A stretch of 64,000 nucleotides of DNA, taken from assembly GCF_004769555.1 (NCBI RefSeq), contig NZ_RQFY01000004.1:620001-684000 (forward strand), read 5' to 3'. The number at the start of each line of letters is the position of its first letter. Position 1 is the first letter of the stretch. Made by a program: the position numbers and the translations under genes. Below are positions 8,429-16,765 of this stretch, in pieces. Source of the stretch: Leptospira koniambonensis. Its GTDB lineage: Bacteria; Spirochaetota; Leptospiria; Leptospirales; Leptospiraceae. A model generated the notes under the pieces. It was not told where the DNA came from. It saw only the letters and a program-made list of their open reading frames with translations, and ran no database searches.

Positions 8429-9088
8429 ATGAAAAAACTATTGATATTAGTTTTACTTTTCTCTGGAGAAGCTTTACTTTCAACTCCCATAAAACCTTCT
8501 TCCATTTGTAATTTTCCTGTCGGAGCATATCAAGGTCCTTGGGGATTCGTTCCTGACTATTCAAGTTTTCTAGACTGGTTATTTGAAAATAAAATCGGAA
8601 AAAAGAATTCGGTCCGAATCAACGCTAACGAATATCATACGGAAACAAAGATGATAAAATTCGGAGATACTAAATCAAAACAAACAGAAATTTGCGTCGA
8701 GAAATGTATCCGCCTAAATCCAAATCGTGGTAAAAATTCTCCCATAGACTTATCTAAACGTCGAATTCTATTTTGGGAAGATGTAAATGGAGCAATGATT
8801 GGATTTGAATTAGTAAGTCCCAAAGGTAGATTAGTTCTAGTTTCCTGCAATCTTTCAGACGCTCCAGTTTCGATAAATTGGATCCGATTTGAAAACGGGA
8901 TCAGAGTTTGGGAAAGGGCAGAGGGTCTATTTTTAGCAGATGTTCGAGGGAATATTTTTAAGAATGGAAAATATGACTGCGTAGACGAATGTAAATTCAA
9001 TCCAAAAGAATCTTGGCTTCTTCATCCTGAGCTAATCCCAGACGATTTTGCAGATTCGAATTTTCATGAACTATTTCCAAGAAAATAA
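8429..9088 (+). CDS. Hypothetical exported protein
   Basis: 219 residues. A signal peptide of about 18 residues (MKKLLILVLLFSGEALLS) is followed by a globular part with seven cysteines, including ICVEKC and CVDEC pairs that could form disulphides in the periplasm. I do not recognise the family. An AGGAG ribosome site lies seven bases before the ATG. Confidence 0.55.
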   Translation: MKKLLILVLLFSGEALLSTPIKPSSICNFPVGAYQGPWGFVPDYSSFLDWLFENKIGKKNSVRINANEYHTETKMIKFGDTKSKQTEICVEKCIRLNPNRGKNSPIDLSKRRILFWEDVNGAMIGFELVSPKGRLVLVSCNLSDAPVSINWIRFENGIRVWERAEGLFLADVRGNIFKNGKYDCVDECKFNPKESWLLHPELIPDDFADSNFHELFPRK

Positions 9089-9148
9089 CAAGCATTAAAA
9101 TCGTTAAAAAATCTTGAAGACTCGCATCAGAATTAGAAAACCTGGTCC

Positions 9149-9928
9149 ATGACTTCTAATATCATATTATCTGGATTTTTAGCAAGTTTAGTCGCAGGTC
9201 TTTGCACTGGCCTCGGAGCGGCAGGCGTTTTTGCGATCAGACAACTTTCTACAAAATTAGAAGATGGGCTTTTGAGTTTTGCAGCAGGGATTATGCTCTC
9301 TGCGTCATTTTTCTCTTTATTATTACCTGCATTAGAAATTGGTGAAATTCATTTCCAGGACAAAAGTTCTGCTGCGGGTATCGTAATTTTAGGACTTCTA
9401 TTTGGTGTGGGAGTTCTATTTCTCACCCATAAATATTCTCCTCATGAACATTTCATTTCAGGAAAAGAAGGACCTGATTCAAAAGCACTTAGCAGGATTT
9501 GGTTATTTGTAATAGCGATCACTCTTCATAATTTTCCAGAAGGAATGGCAGTAGGAGTTGGTGTCGCAGGTGACGGTTTATCTTCCGGGCTTTCTCTCGC
9601 AACAGGAATAGGTATCCAAAATATCCCGGAAGGTTTGGCAGTTGCAGTGTCACTTCTATCCGTAAAATATTCTAAACTTCAATCTTTCACGATCGCATTC
9701 TTAACAGGACTGATTGAACCGATCGGTGGATTGGTAGGAAGTTTTGCAGTTTCAATCGCGGGACCAATGATGCCTTGGACCATGGGTTTTGCAGCAGGTG
9801 CGATGTTGTTCATCATCGTTGGAGAGATCATTCCAGAAACTCATAAGAGAGGATTCCACGACTTCTCCGCTTTGACGCTAATCTTTGGGTTTGTGTTTAT
9901 GATGTATCTAGATACGATTTTTGGATAA
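9149..9928 (+). CDS. ZIP-family divalent metal transporter
   Basis: 259 residues with eight predicted membrane segments. The two metal-binding motifs of the family are intact: LHNFPEGMAVGV in helix IV and IQNIPEGLAVAV in helix V. A short histidine-containing loop (HKYSPHEHF) sits between helices III and IV. It would import Zn2+ and possibly Fe2+ or Mn2+ through the inner membrane, as ZupT/GufA-type members do. The GIY-YIG gene starts 11 bases after its stop, in the same direction. Confidence 0.85.
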   Translation: MTSNIILSGFLASLVAGLCTGLGAAGVFAIRQLSTKLEDGLLSFAAGIMLSASFFSLLLPALEIGEIHFQDKSSAAGIVILGLLFGVGVLFLTHKYSPHEHFISGKEGPDSKALSRIWLFVIAITLHNFPEGMAVGVGVAGDGLSSGLSLATGIGIQNIPEGLAVAVSLLSVKYSKLQSFTIAFLTGLIEPIGGLVGSFAVSIAGPMMPWTMGFAAGAMLFIIVGEIIPETHKRGFHDFSALTLIFGFVFMMYLDTIFG

Positions 9929-9939
9929 GGTAGAAAGAG

Positions 9940-10515
9940 ATGAAAGAAAATAAATTTAACGAAGTTATTCCAGGCTTTTCTAAATTAATTAAATTCTTAC
10001 CTACAAAAAAGGAAATTAGGTCCTTAAAACTTTATTCGTTTAAAGATTTTTATACGGAATCTAAGATTAAAGATAATCAAAAATACTATTTAAATAAAGA
10101 TTTTATTCAGAAAAATTTTCAAATGAATTCTAAGAAGAAAGAACAAGATACTCAATTCACATCACTTAAAGGTCTTTATATTTTTTTCGAAAATGATGAA
10201 CCAATCTACGTCGGAATTTCAGGAAATATCTTATATAGAATCAAACAACATATGACTGGAAGAACTCATTTTTCCGCCAATCTAGCTTATCTAATTGCAG
10301 TTGATCGTTTCAAAAAAAATAGAAAGAAGCAACCTAATACAAGAGAATCACTTTGGAAAGATAATCGAAAGAATATAAGAATTATACAGAAAGAAATGCG
10401 TGAGCTATGGAAAATAGCCATCCTGCCACAATCCGAGAATTACATGCTTTATCTGAAAGAAATTTATTTAGCATGCGAATTGAAAACAAAATGGAATTCT
10501 TTCGCGACTCATTAG
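9940..10515 (+). CDS. GIY-YIG nuclease-domain protein
   Basis: 191 residues. The core is at about 77-115: GLYIFFENDEPIYVGIS gives the GIY (here GLY) and YIG (here YVG) strands, followed by LYRIKQHMTGRTHFS with the conserved Arg and His region. Stand-alone proteins of this type are often nucleases in mobile elements, but some are housekeeping. The N-terminal 70 residues and the Lys-rich C-terminus are not recognised. The gene is clearly more AT-rich than its neighbours and is followed by a strongly folded element and tRNA-Gly, a context suggestive of acquisition. A GAAAGAGATG start context gives a weak ribosome site. Confidence 0.65.
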   Translation: MKENKFNEVIPGFSKLIKFLPTKKEIRSLKLYSFKDFYTESKIKDNQKYYLNKDFIQKNFQMNSKKKEQDTQFTSLKGLYIFFENDEPIYVGISGNILYRIKQHMTGRTHFSANLAYLIAVDRFKKNRKKQPNTRESLWKDNRKNIRIIQKEMRELWKIAILPQSENYMLYLKEIYLACELKTKWNSFATH

Positions 10516-10526
10516 AATAGATTTTC

Positions 10527-10675
10527 GGACTCGACCTCTATGCAATTTTGCATCCTGCAAAATTGGGCTCCGAGGCGTGTTTCATCCGACTCGGCACATC
10601 CTTGTGCCTCGTGCGCAAAAATATACGCTCCCTATGGGTCGCTATTTTTGCTTACGGATAAAACCGTTCGAGTCC
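10527..10675. repeat. Highly structured 149-nt intergenic element ending in a tRNA T-arm-like sequence
   Basis: The ends are an exact 8-bp inverted repeat (GGACTCGA at 10527, TCGAGTCC at 10668). Inside lie a 10-bp hairpin at 10543-10565 (CAATTTTGCA / TGCAAAATTG), a long-range stem 10579-10588 with 10655-10664 (9 of 10 paired), a 6-bp hairpin at 10593-10608 (GGCACA / TGTGCC) and a 9-bp stem 10615-10623 with 10643-10651. The right end (10666-10678) is an exact inverted copy of 13 bases of the adjacent tRNA-Gly T-arm. No reading frame fits. It could be a non-autonomous mobile repeat, an ncRNA, or the remains of an integration. Confidence 0.6.
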
Positions 10676-10726
10676 CTCAAATTAGAAGAACTTGAAAATT
10701 TCATTTTGATTTAAGGGGAAAATTTT

Positions 10727-10798
10727 TGCGGGCAGAGGGACTCGAACCCTCACTAGAAGCTTGGAAGGCTACGGTGCTAGCCATTACACCATGCCCGC
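10727..10798 (-). tRNA. tRNA-Gly, anticodon TCC
   Basis: A 72-nt cloverleaf on the minus strand: a perfect 7-bp acceptor stem (GCGGGCA / TGCCCGC), a D-arm with AATGGCTAGC, anticodon loop CTTCCAA with TCC at plus positions 10763-10765, and T-arm GAGGG-TTCGAGT-CCCTC. The anticodon stem GTAGC/GCTTC has one T-T mismatch. The discriminator is A and CCA is not encoded. It decodes GGA and GGG. It is divergent from the M32 peptidase gene and next to the structured element. Confidence 0.93.
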
Positions 10799-10862
10799 GA
10801 TAGACAAAAGTCAGTTTTTGGTTGGTGAGCGAGATGTCAATCGAAAAGAATGTTTTTTAAGT

Positions 10863-12395
10863 ATGTGGGAATCTGAGCTTCAAAATTGGGAAAATATCCT
10901 TCCGGCTTTCAAAGCCTATCGGGATGAATTCCGTAATATTTATCATCTTAGAAACATCGGAAGTGTTTTGCATTGGGACATGGAAATTGGTATCCCAAGT
11001 GACGGCCTAGGTGAAAGAGGAGACCAACTTAGTTTTCTTTCTGGGCTCGCTCATAAATCTTTTATTGGTGATTCATTTCGTAGTTTGGCAGAGAAAGCTA
11101 GAGAAGAAAACTCCCGCTCTGATGCTCCGGGTAAATCTCTTAGAGAAAGAGAACTGAATTTATTATTCAAAGATCTGGATCGTTCTTCTTGTTTACCAAT
11201 TTCTTGGGTGGAAGAATTTTCTAAGGTCACAAGCCAGGCCCATTCTATATGGGTGGATGCACGAAAAAAGAATGATGCTTCTTCTTTTCTTCCTATCTTA
11301 CAAAAGATCGTAGATCTTGTTTTTCAGAAGGCAGACTATTTCGGTTATTCTACGGAAGCGTATGACGCTCTTTTAGATGAATATGAGCCGGACGCTAAGG
11401 CTGCGGATTTAGAAGTTCTGTTTGCTAATCTTAGAAAATCGTTAGTTCCTTTGATTGCAAAAGCAAAGGATGCAAGTTTTCCTTTTATTGGAAATTTTCC
11501 GACCGATTCTCAAATTCCTTTTAATACAAGTCTTCCTGTTCTATTGGGTTTGCCTGAATCGGGGTTTCGTTTGGATGCAAGCGCTCATCCTTTCTCTACT
11601 TCATTAGGTTCTTTTGATAAAAGGATCACCACTCGTTATGAAGAATCGGATCCTCTTTCTTCCGTATATTCTGTTTTGCATGAAACAGGCCATGCTTTGT
11701 ATGAGTCTGGGATTTCTTTGATTGCAGGAGGTCCTTCTCCTTTAAAAGATTCTGTTTCTTTAGGTGTTCATGAATCTCAAAGCCGTCTTTGGGAAAATCA
11801 AGTGGGACGATCCAAAGAATTTTGGGAAGGGATCTATCCTTTATTCTTAAAGAACTTAGGCATTTCAGAATCTTCTCTTCCTTTTTCTAAATTGTATTCT
11901 TTTGTGAATAAATCTAAACCTTCGTTAATTCGGGTAGAAGCAGACCAGATCACTTATAATCTACATGTGATCCTAAGATTCCAAATTGAAAGAGCAATCT
12001 TCAAAAAGGAAATTGCATTAAAGGATCTTTCAAGCGCTTGGAAAGATGGAATGAAATCTTTACTTGGTGTAGATGTTCCAGATGATTCCAAAGGATTTTT
12101 GCAGGATGTTCATTGGAGTGGCGGTGCCTTCGGTTATTTTCCTACTTATTCTTTGGGAAATATTTATGCGGCCCAACTCTATTCTGCCTTCTTGAAACAA
12201 AATCCTAAGTTTAAGGATGAATTGAAAAACAGAGAAACTTCTTCTCTCCTTGATTGGCTTAGAAAACATGTTCACAGTAAGGGTAGAAGTTTGGAAGCAA
12301 AGGAACTCATTCGACAAGCAACCGGAGAAGAACCAAATTCCAAATACTTAGTAGAATATTTGGATTCTAAGATTAAAGAACAAGAGGATATATGA
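10863..12395 (+). CDS. M32-family (Taq-type) metallocarboxypeptidase
   Basis: 510 residues from the ATG at 10863, the first start that clears the divergent tRNA gene; upstream in-frame starts lie inside the tRNA or lack a ribosome site. Zinc ligands are in SVLHETGHALYE (HETGH) and GVHESQSRLWEN, both signatures of carboxypeptidase Taq. It would remove C-terminal residues from peptides in the cytoplasm. Length matches the family (about 500). The next gene overlaps its stop (ATGA). Confidence 0.9.
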   Translation: MWESELQNWENILPAFKAYRDEFRNIYHLRNIGSVLHWDMEIGIPSDGLGERGDQLSFLSGLAHKSFIGDSFRSLAEKAREENSRSDAPGKSLRERELNLLFKDLDRSSCLPISWVEEFSKVTSQAHSIWVDARKKNDASSFLPILQKIVDLVFQKADYFGYSTEAYDALLDEYEPDAKAADLEVLFANLRKSLVPLIAKAKDASFPFIGNFPTDSQIPFNTSLPVLLGLPESGFRLDASAHPFSTSLGSFDKRITTRYEESDPLSSVYSVLHETGHALYESGISLIAGGPSPLKDSVSLGVHESQSRLWENQVGRSKEFWEGIYPLFLKNLGISESSLPFSKLYSFVNKSKPSLIRVEADQITYNLHVILRFQIERAIFKKEIALKDLSSAWKDGMKSLLGVDVPDDSKGFLQDVHWSGGAFGYFPTYSLGNIYAAQLYSAFLKQNPKFKDELKNRETSSLLDWLRKHVHSKGRSLEAKELIRQATGEEPNSKYLVEYLDSKIKEQEDI

Positions 12396-12736
12396 GCGGA
12401 GAAGATAAGGAAGAATTAACTCTAAAATCCTTCGAAGAATTGTCCTTCTTTGATAACTTGGCTTTGTTTTATTTATGCAATGAAACTCCTCCTCAAACCT
12501 TGGCACTTGCTTTCTTGGTGGGAGATAAAAAAGTCTGCGGCTCCATGTTAGGAGTTATGGATGCAAAGAGAAGAGCATTTGTTCACGAATTGATGTCCAA
12601 ACAAAATGATCTTCCTGACGAAAAGAAACATGCTGCAGCCCAAGGATTACTCATCATTGCAGATGGATTGATCCAAAGGAACCTGATCCGCAAACAGGGA
12701 AAATTTTATTTCGGAACAGAAAGAGCGGGCTCCTAA
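12392..12736 (+). CDS. Stand-alone FliG-like domain protein
   Basis: 114 residues, translationally coupled (ATGA) to the M32 peptidase. The sequence follows the repeating helical unit of flagellar switch protein FliG: FEELSFFDNLALFYL, then QTLALAFLVGDKKVCGSMLGVMD, an AKRRAFVHELM helix resembling the MSKRAAEML-type segment, and QGLLIIADGLIQRNLI. Full FliG is about 330-340 residues, so this is one domain. It might bind motor or other ARM-like partners, or be a diverged paralogue with another job. The assignment is by pattern only. Confidence 0.55.
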   Translation: MSGEDKEELTLKSFEELSFFDNLALFYLCNETPPQTLALAFLVGDKKVCGSMLGVMDAKRRAFVHELMSKQNDLPDEKKHAAAQGLLIIADGLIQRNLIRKQGKFYFGTERAGS

Positions 12737-12747
12737 ACAAAACGATT

Positions 12748-13074
12748 TTATCTCGGAGTATAATAAATCACTGCTACTCCAAATAAAGCGATCAACGATC
12801 CTATAATATCATATCTGTCCGGTTGGAATCCATCCATCTTCCAAGCCCATAATAAAGACATTACGATAAAAAATCCGCCGTAGGTAGCATATACTCTCCC
12901 AAAGGAAGAAGATTGTAATGCGGCTACTACTCCATACAAAGCCAAGATCAATCCACCCGCAATAAGATAGATCACTGACTTGGATTCTTTATACCAAAGC
13001 CAGACAAGATATCCGCCGCCAATCTCACAAAGTCCTGCGAATATAAAGATCATTATAGATTTAAAATATTCCAT
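12748..13074 (-). CDS. ynfA: YnfA/UPF0060 small membrane protein
   Basis: 108 residues, four membrane helices, with the family features FAGLCEIGGGYLVWLW near the N-terminus and FGRVYATYGGFFIVMSLLWAW in helix III, related to small multidrug-resistance proteins. It probably exports a small cation or drug, though the substrate is uncertain. Its ATG shares one base with the stop of the upstream gene (TAATG), so the two are coupled. Confidence 0.88.
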   Translation of the reverse strand: MEYFKSIMIFIFAGLCEIGGGYLVWLWYKESKSVIYLIAGGLILALYGVVAALQSSSFGRVYATYGGFFIVMSLLWAWKMDGFQPDRYDIIGSLIALFGVAVIYYTPR

Positions 13075-13535
13075 TACGATTTCCTATTTTTAGAAGTAGG
13101 TTTTTTAATCTGGCCCATACTTTCTATGATTAGTTCCTTTTCTTTTTTACCTTTTGGCAATCCTAAGCTTTGTTCCAAAAAATTACGGATCATATTTATC
13201 TCTATTTCTTTAGCAGAAGAATATTCCAAATAGCGGATCTGTTTTGTATCTCCTAACAAAATTTTGCTCGGATCTTTGAGCAAAACTCCCCATTCAAAGA
13301 TCAAACGTACATTTTCTGAAAATGGGAAGATGCCACATACATAACCAGAGTTTTTATCTCTAAAGCCGATCGCTTTCCAAACCGGATAACCTCTCTCTTC
13401 GAACTCAGGAAATTCCTTTTTGATCTTATTCCGAAGAGAATTTACAATCTCCAAAACCTTCTTAGTATGAGGCTTTAGTATGTCTGAGATAATCTCAGAC
13501 ATATCTTTAGTTTGTTTGGGTTTTTTAGAAACCAT
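13074..13535 (-). CDS. DUF1801 (YdhG-like) protein
   Basis: 153 residues, cytoplasmic. The segment from about 12 to 125 matches the DUF1801 pattern: a helix with VLEIVNSLRNKIKKEFPEFEE, a strand GYPVWKAIGF, then SGYVCGIFPFSENVRLIFEWG and the C-terminal YLEYSSAKEI. The C-terminus is Lys-rich. No biochemical role is established for most members. It is first in a two-gene unit with ynfA. Confidence 0.7.
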   Translation of the reverse strand: MVSKKPKQTKDMSEIISDILKPHTKKVLEIVNSLRNKIKKEFPEFEERGYPVWKAIGFRDKNSGYVCGIFPFSENVRLIFEWGVLLKDPSKILLGDTKQIRYLEYSSAKEIEINMIRNFLEQSLGLPKGKKEKELIIESMGQIKKPTSKNRKS

Positions 13536-13543
13536 AGAATATA

Positions 13544-14353
13544 TTAGATCAAAGGACGACCAAGCATCGCGTGAAAGAATACAGCGCCAACTAAGATCGC
13601 GTAACCTATAGAAACAATTTTAACGATCAGAGTGTCCCAACTTTGTTTGATCGCAAAAAAAGCAAACAAAGGAAGAATTTGCAAAGCATGTATCCCAACA
13701 AAATGCGCAATACGAATATCTCCTCCGTTCTTACTCCAATTTACCAAAGGTAATCCAGGACCTCCGTCAGGAACTCCCACAGAGTGAGCAAGTCTCGCAG
13801 ACATAAAAACTCCGATCACAGAAGCAATTGCAAAGATCCAAAGAGAGGATCGAACTGCTATCAAAACGCGAGAATCTAATTTAGAACCTAAAAGTCTGAA
13901 CTTTTTATCCATCCATATCGAAACAGGGATCATCGGAAATATAAACATTCCCATAATACTATAGATCGCTCCATCAAGCGCAGAAGATTGGTTGAAGTGA
14001 GATTGTACTCCTCTCGCTGATTGCAAAGTGATGAGCACCAATTCAACTGCAGTAGAGATCACAAAATATTTTTCTACTCTATCTCTGAAGATTGGAAAGT
14101 CTCCCAGCAATTCCAAGAACCAAGCCATGGTCCAAAGAAAGATCCCAATCGAAATTGCAAACTTGATTGGTTTAATCCAAGTATTGACCCCTACTACAAT
14201 TCTTGGATCGATTTGGGAAAGAAGAATGTAAACTGGTATTAAAAGTAAAGATACCAACCCAGTATAAAAACTTAAACTTCTGTTTTTTCTTAAAGTATAG
14301 AAAAAACCTTCTGACTGAGAATGATTCGGATATAAAACGTTAGATGCTTGCAT
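13544..14353 (-). CDS. Conserved multi-pass membrane protein, function unknown
   Basis: 269 residues from the ATG at 14353, which has GGAGGAAG directly upstream; a longer frame would run deep into the preceding gene. About seven to eight membrane segments are visible, with motifs VNTWIKPIKFAISIGIFLW and FVGIHALQILPLFAFF. A His in VGIHALQ and one in FHAMLG could bind a cofactor, but that is speculation. It overlaps the end of the ABA4-like gene by 14 bases and is probably co-transcribed with it under the TetR regulator. Confidence 0.65.
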   Translation of the reverse strand: MQASNVLYPNHSQSEGFFYTLRKNRSLSFYTGLVSLLLIPVYILLSQIDPRIVVGVNTWIKPIKFAISIGIFLWTMAWFLELLGDFPIFRDRVEKYFVISTAVELVLITLQSARGVQSHFNQSSALDGAIYSIMGMFIFPMIPVSIWMDKKFRLLGSKLDSRVLIAVRSSLWIFAIASVIGVFMSARLAHSVGVPDGGPGLPLVNWSKNGGDIRIAHFVGIHALQILPLFAFFAIKQSWDTLIVKIVSIGYAILVGAVFFHAMLGRPLI

Positions 14354-14765
14354 AACTTCCTCCTTTTCTCCAACGAACGATTTGAAATAATAAGTAACCA
14401 ATTGGTCCAAACATCAGTGTGAAAAATAAACAAGGAATAAGTATCCATCTGGAAATTCCTAATTCTTCTGCTTCCTTAGTTTCCCAAATTCCAACGAACA
14501 GGTCGAATGCAAGATAGTGAACCCAACCTGCGAGCAATACCCAAGGATTAGCGAAAAGTTTAGTCACACCTTCCAAAGATCCAAAATCGAATCCTCCTCT
14601 CGCATGAAATGCAAGTATCAGCAAATATAATCCGGAAAGGATCAAAGGCCAAACCCCGTTCCTTACCAATAATTTGGTTACCTTAGCATTTGGCAGACCT
14701 GCGAGTAATAACCAGCCTATCATCGCAAAATTGCTAGCCAGTTTAAATGTTAGTTCTGGAGTCAT
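14340..14765 (-). CDS. ABA4-like (DUF4281) membrane protein
   Basis: 141 residues, four membrane helices. ANPWVLLAGWVHYLAFDLFVGIWE and CLFFTLMFGPIGYLLF match the family that includes plant ABA4, needed for neoxanthin formation. In bacteria the role is not established; a carotenoid or other isoprenoid link is only an inference. It is the first gene of an operon that reads away from the TetR gene; the operator lies between. Confidence 0.72.
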   Translation of the reverse strand: MTPELTFKLASNFAMIGWLLLAGLPNAKVTKLLVRNGVWPLILSGLYLLILAFHARGGFDFGSLEGVTKLFANPWVLLAGWVHYLAFDLFVGIWETKEAEELGISRWILIPCLFFTLMFGPIGYLLFQIVRWRKGGSYASI

Positions 14766-14827
14766 AAAACCTCGTCCTTTCCCGATTTAAGCTGGGATTT
14801 ACTTGAAATTCTAGGACCTAGTCCCAG

Positions 14828-14870
14828 AATGTTACTATTGGTAACACTAAATGTTACCAACGTCAACATT
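14828..14870. promoter_or_regulatory. 43-bp composite palindrome, probable TetR-family operator
   Basis: Two nested inverted repeats share one centre (14849): AATGTT at 14828 with AACATT at 14865, and TTGGTAAC at 14838 with GTTACCAA at 14853. The GTTAC/GTAAC half-site recurs about every 10-12 bases (14831, 14841, 14853), which suits two repressor dimers on one face of the DNA. It sits between the divergent TetR and ABA4-like genes and can control both. Confidence 0.7.
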
Positions 14871-14886
14871 TTTTAGGAAATTTTTT

Positions 14887-15537
14887 ATGCCTGCAAAGAA
14901 AAAAATGAAAAAGCCAGAAGGTTCCTATCACCATGGAAATCTGGCAGAAACCCTAAAAACACTAGCACTTAAACGTCTGGAGATAAGCAAAGATTCAGCG
15001 TTTACGATCAGAGAGATCGCAAGAGAAGCGGGAGTAAGCCATACTGCTGCTTATAGACATTTCCCTTCTCACAGGGACCTTCTCGCCGAAATTTCCAAGG
15101 ATGGGTTTATAAAAATAACGGAAGAATTTACAAAAGCGGAGAATACTTCTTCTCCTTCTGATCCGTTTGATAGATTAAGAAGACTAGGACTTGCTTATAT
15201 TTCTTTTTGTTTGGAGAATGTCGGTTATTACAGGGCGATGTGGCATATAGATCTTGGGCCCATTGGTGATTTAGAAGATCTATCCGAAGAGGGTAAAAAT
15301 TCTTTTTTAAAACTTTGGGAAACTGTATTACTTTGTGAATCTCACAAGATCAATAAATTCAAAGCAAAAGAAATGGCTACTGCGGCCTGGTCATTAGTTC
15401 ACGGATATTCAGTTCTTCTTAACGAATGCCAACTGAATAATCCATTATTACAAATTGATAAGAACAACGCTTTGCAGGAAGCGGAGAAGATATTACAAAT
15501 CATAGATGCGGGTCTGAAAAATAAATCTTATAAGTAA
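14887..15537 (+). CDS. TetR-family transcriptional regulator
   Basis: 216 residues. The ATG at 14887 follows a GGAAA stretch; an upstream in-frame TTG or ATG would lie inside the palindrome. The helix-turn-helix is at about residues 32-62 (FTIREIAREAGVSHTAAYRHFPSH). The C-terminal ligand domain (GYYRAMWHIDLGPIGD, WSLVHGYSVLL) is of the WHG subtype. It probably represses itself and the divergent ABA4-like membrane operon; the ligand is unknown. Confidence 0.85.
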   Translation: MPAKKKMKKPEGSYHHGNLAETLKTLALKRLEISKDSAFTIREIAREAGVSHTAAYRHFPSHRDLLAEISKDGFIKITEEFTKAENTSSPSDPFDRLRRLGLAYISFCLENVGYYRAMWHIDLGPIGDLEDLSEEGKNSFLKLWETVLLCESHKINKFKAKEMATAAWSLVHGYSVLLNECQLNNPLLQIDKNNALQEAEKILQIIDAGLKNKSYK

Positions 15538-15542
15538 AACTT

Positions 15543-16358
15543 TTACTCTATATAAAAGACACCTTTCAGATATAGTTTGCAGTTTCCTCCAATGCGGACT
15601 CTTTCTCCTCTATTCTCGCAAACTAAATGTCCACCTCTTGCAGAGGCTTGGTATGCATTCAGTTCCTTCTTCCCAAATTTTTCAGACCAAAAAGGGATCA
15701 ATGTGCAATGAGAAGAACCAGTCACTGGATCTTCTAGAACTCCTTTTGCTGGAGCAAAAAATCTAGAAACAAAATCGTAGGACTTTCCACTGTCTGCGGG
15801 AGCAGTCACAATCGCCGCAAAGAATGGAAGATTTTTCAGAGCTTCATGATTCGGGATTAAATTTCGGACATCTGATTCTTTTTCGAAAACAAATAAAATA
15901 TCTCGAGCTTTCAAAATCTCTTTTGCTTTTATATTAAAACAAGAAGCAACATCGTCCGGTGAATATTCAGTCTTTACCGGAGGCCTTGCAGGAAAATCCA
16001 AATAGTATTTTCCATTCTGTCTAAACACTTCCAATACTCCACTTTTAGTATGAAACTTTAAAGAAGGAATGTCGGATCTATTTTCCAATACTTCATAAAT
16101 TGCAAATGCGGTTGCAAGAGTTGCATGGCCACAAAGATCCACTTCTACACCTGGAGTGAACCATCTTAGATCATATTCTCCCTTTTCTTTTCTTGGGCGA
16201 AAGAATGCAGTCTCTGATAAATTATTCTCTGCTGCTAGATCGATAAGTTTGGAGTCTGGCAACCAGTCTCCTTCCCAGGGAACAACTGCTGCAGGATTTC
16301 CTTTGAATAAAGAATCTGTAAATGCATCTATTTGAAAAATCGTATATTCGGTTTCCAT
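15543..16358 (-). CDS. PhzF-family isomerase/epimerase
   Basis: 271 residues. The family signature is clear: QIDAFTDSLFKGNPAAVV at the N-terminus with the catalytic-site Glu in NNLSETAFF, DLRWFTPGVEVDLCGHATLA, and EDPVTGSSHCTLIPFW near the C-terminus. The fold is like diaminopimelate epimerase but lacks the two Cys acid/base pair. In phenazine makers it isomerises DHHA; no phenazine cluster is here, so the substrate is unknown. Convergent with the TetR gene. Confidence 0.85.
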   Translation of the reverse strand: METEYTIFQIDAFTDSLFKGNPAAVVPWEGDWLPDSKLIDLAAENNLSETAFFRPRKEKGEYDLRWFTPGVEVDLCGHATLATAFAIYEVLENRSDIPSLKFHTKSGVLEVFRQNGKYYLDFPARPPVKTEYSPDDVASCFNIKAKEILKARDILFVFEKESDVRNLIPNHEALKNLPFFAAIVTAPADSGKSYDFVSRFFAPAKGVLEDPVTGSSHCTLIPFWSEKFGKKELNAYQASARGGHLVCENRGERVRIGGNCKLYLKGVFYIE

Positions 16359-16375
16359 ATTACCAGATAGAGAAT

Positions 16376-16765
16376 TTATTCTTTATCTGAAAAAGCAGAA
16401 TAAGCGATCGAAGCCCAGCCAGTTAAAAATGCCAATCCACCAAAAGGAGTGATCGCACCTAAAATTCTGATCCCTGTTAAAGAAAGTGCATATAATGAAC
16501 CGGAGAAGATCAAGATCCCACTGAAGATCAGCCAAAAACCAATTCTTCTAAACTTGGATTCTGAAAGTTTTCCACTCAATGCTAATACAAATAAAACTAC
16601 TGCGTGGATGAGATGATATCTTGCTCCAGTTTCGTAGATCACAAGCAAGTCAGGAGTTAATATTGATTTTAATCCGTGAGCTCCGAACGCGCCAAGAGCT
16701 ACTGCTAAAAAACCTAATATTGCAGATAAGAATAATGGAATAGAGTTAGAATTTTTGGATGCCAT
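16376..16765 (-). CDS. DUF423 (YgdD-like) membrane protein
   Basis: 129 residues, four membrane segments. LSAILGFLAVALGAFGAHGLK, YHLIHAVVLFVLAL and SGSLYALSLTGIRILGAITPFGG (read in parts) are the DUF423 hallmarks. Function unknown across bacteria. Its start lies 20 bases inside the end of the upstream lipoprotein gene, so it may be translated from the same message. Confidence 0.85.
   Translation of the reverse strand: MASKNSNSIPLFLSAILGFLAVALGAFGAHGLKSILTPDLLVIYETGARYHLIHAVVLFVLALSGKLSESKFRRIGFWLIFSGILIFSGSLYALSLTGIRILGAITPFGGLAFLTGWASIAYSAFSDKE

Noticed and set aside
8238..8432. 64-codon plus-strand frame ending ATGA on the start of the gene at 8429
   Set aside because: It lies in a short divergent intergenic region, has no ribosome site and resembles no protein; the overlap with the next ATG is probably chance.
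10761..10862. Upstream extension of the M32 peptidase into the tRNA-Gly gene
   Set aside because: The extension would translate the antisense strand of a clear tRNA and has no similarity to the family.
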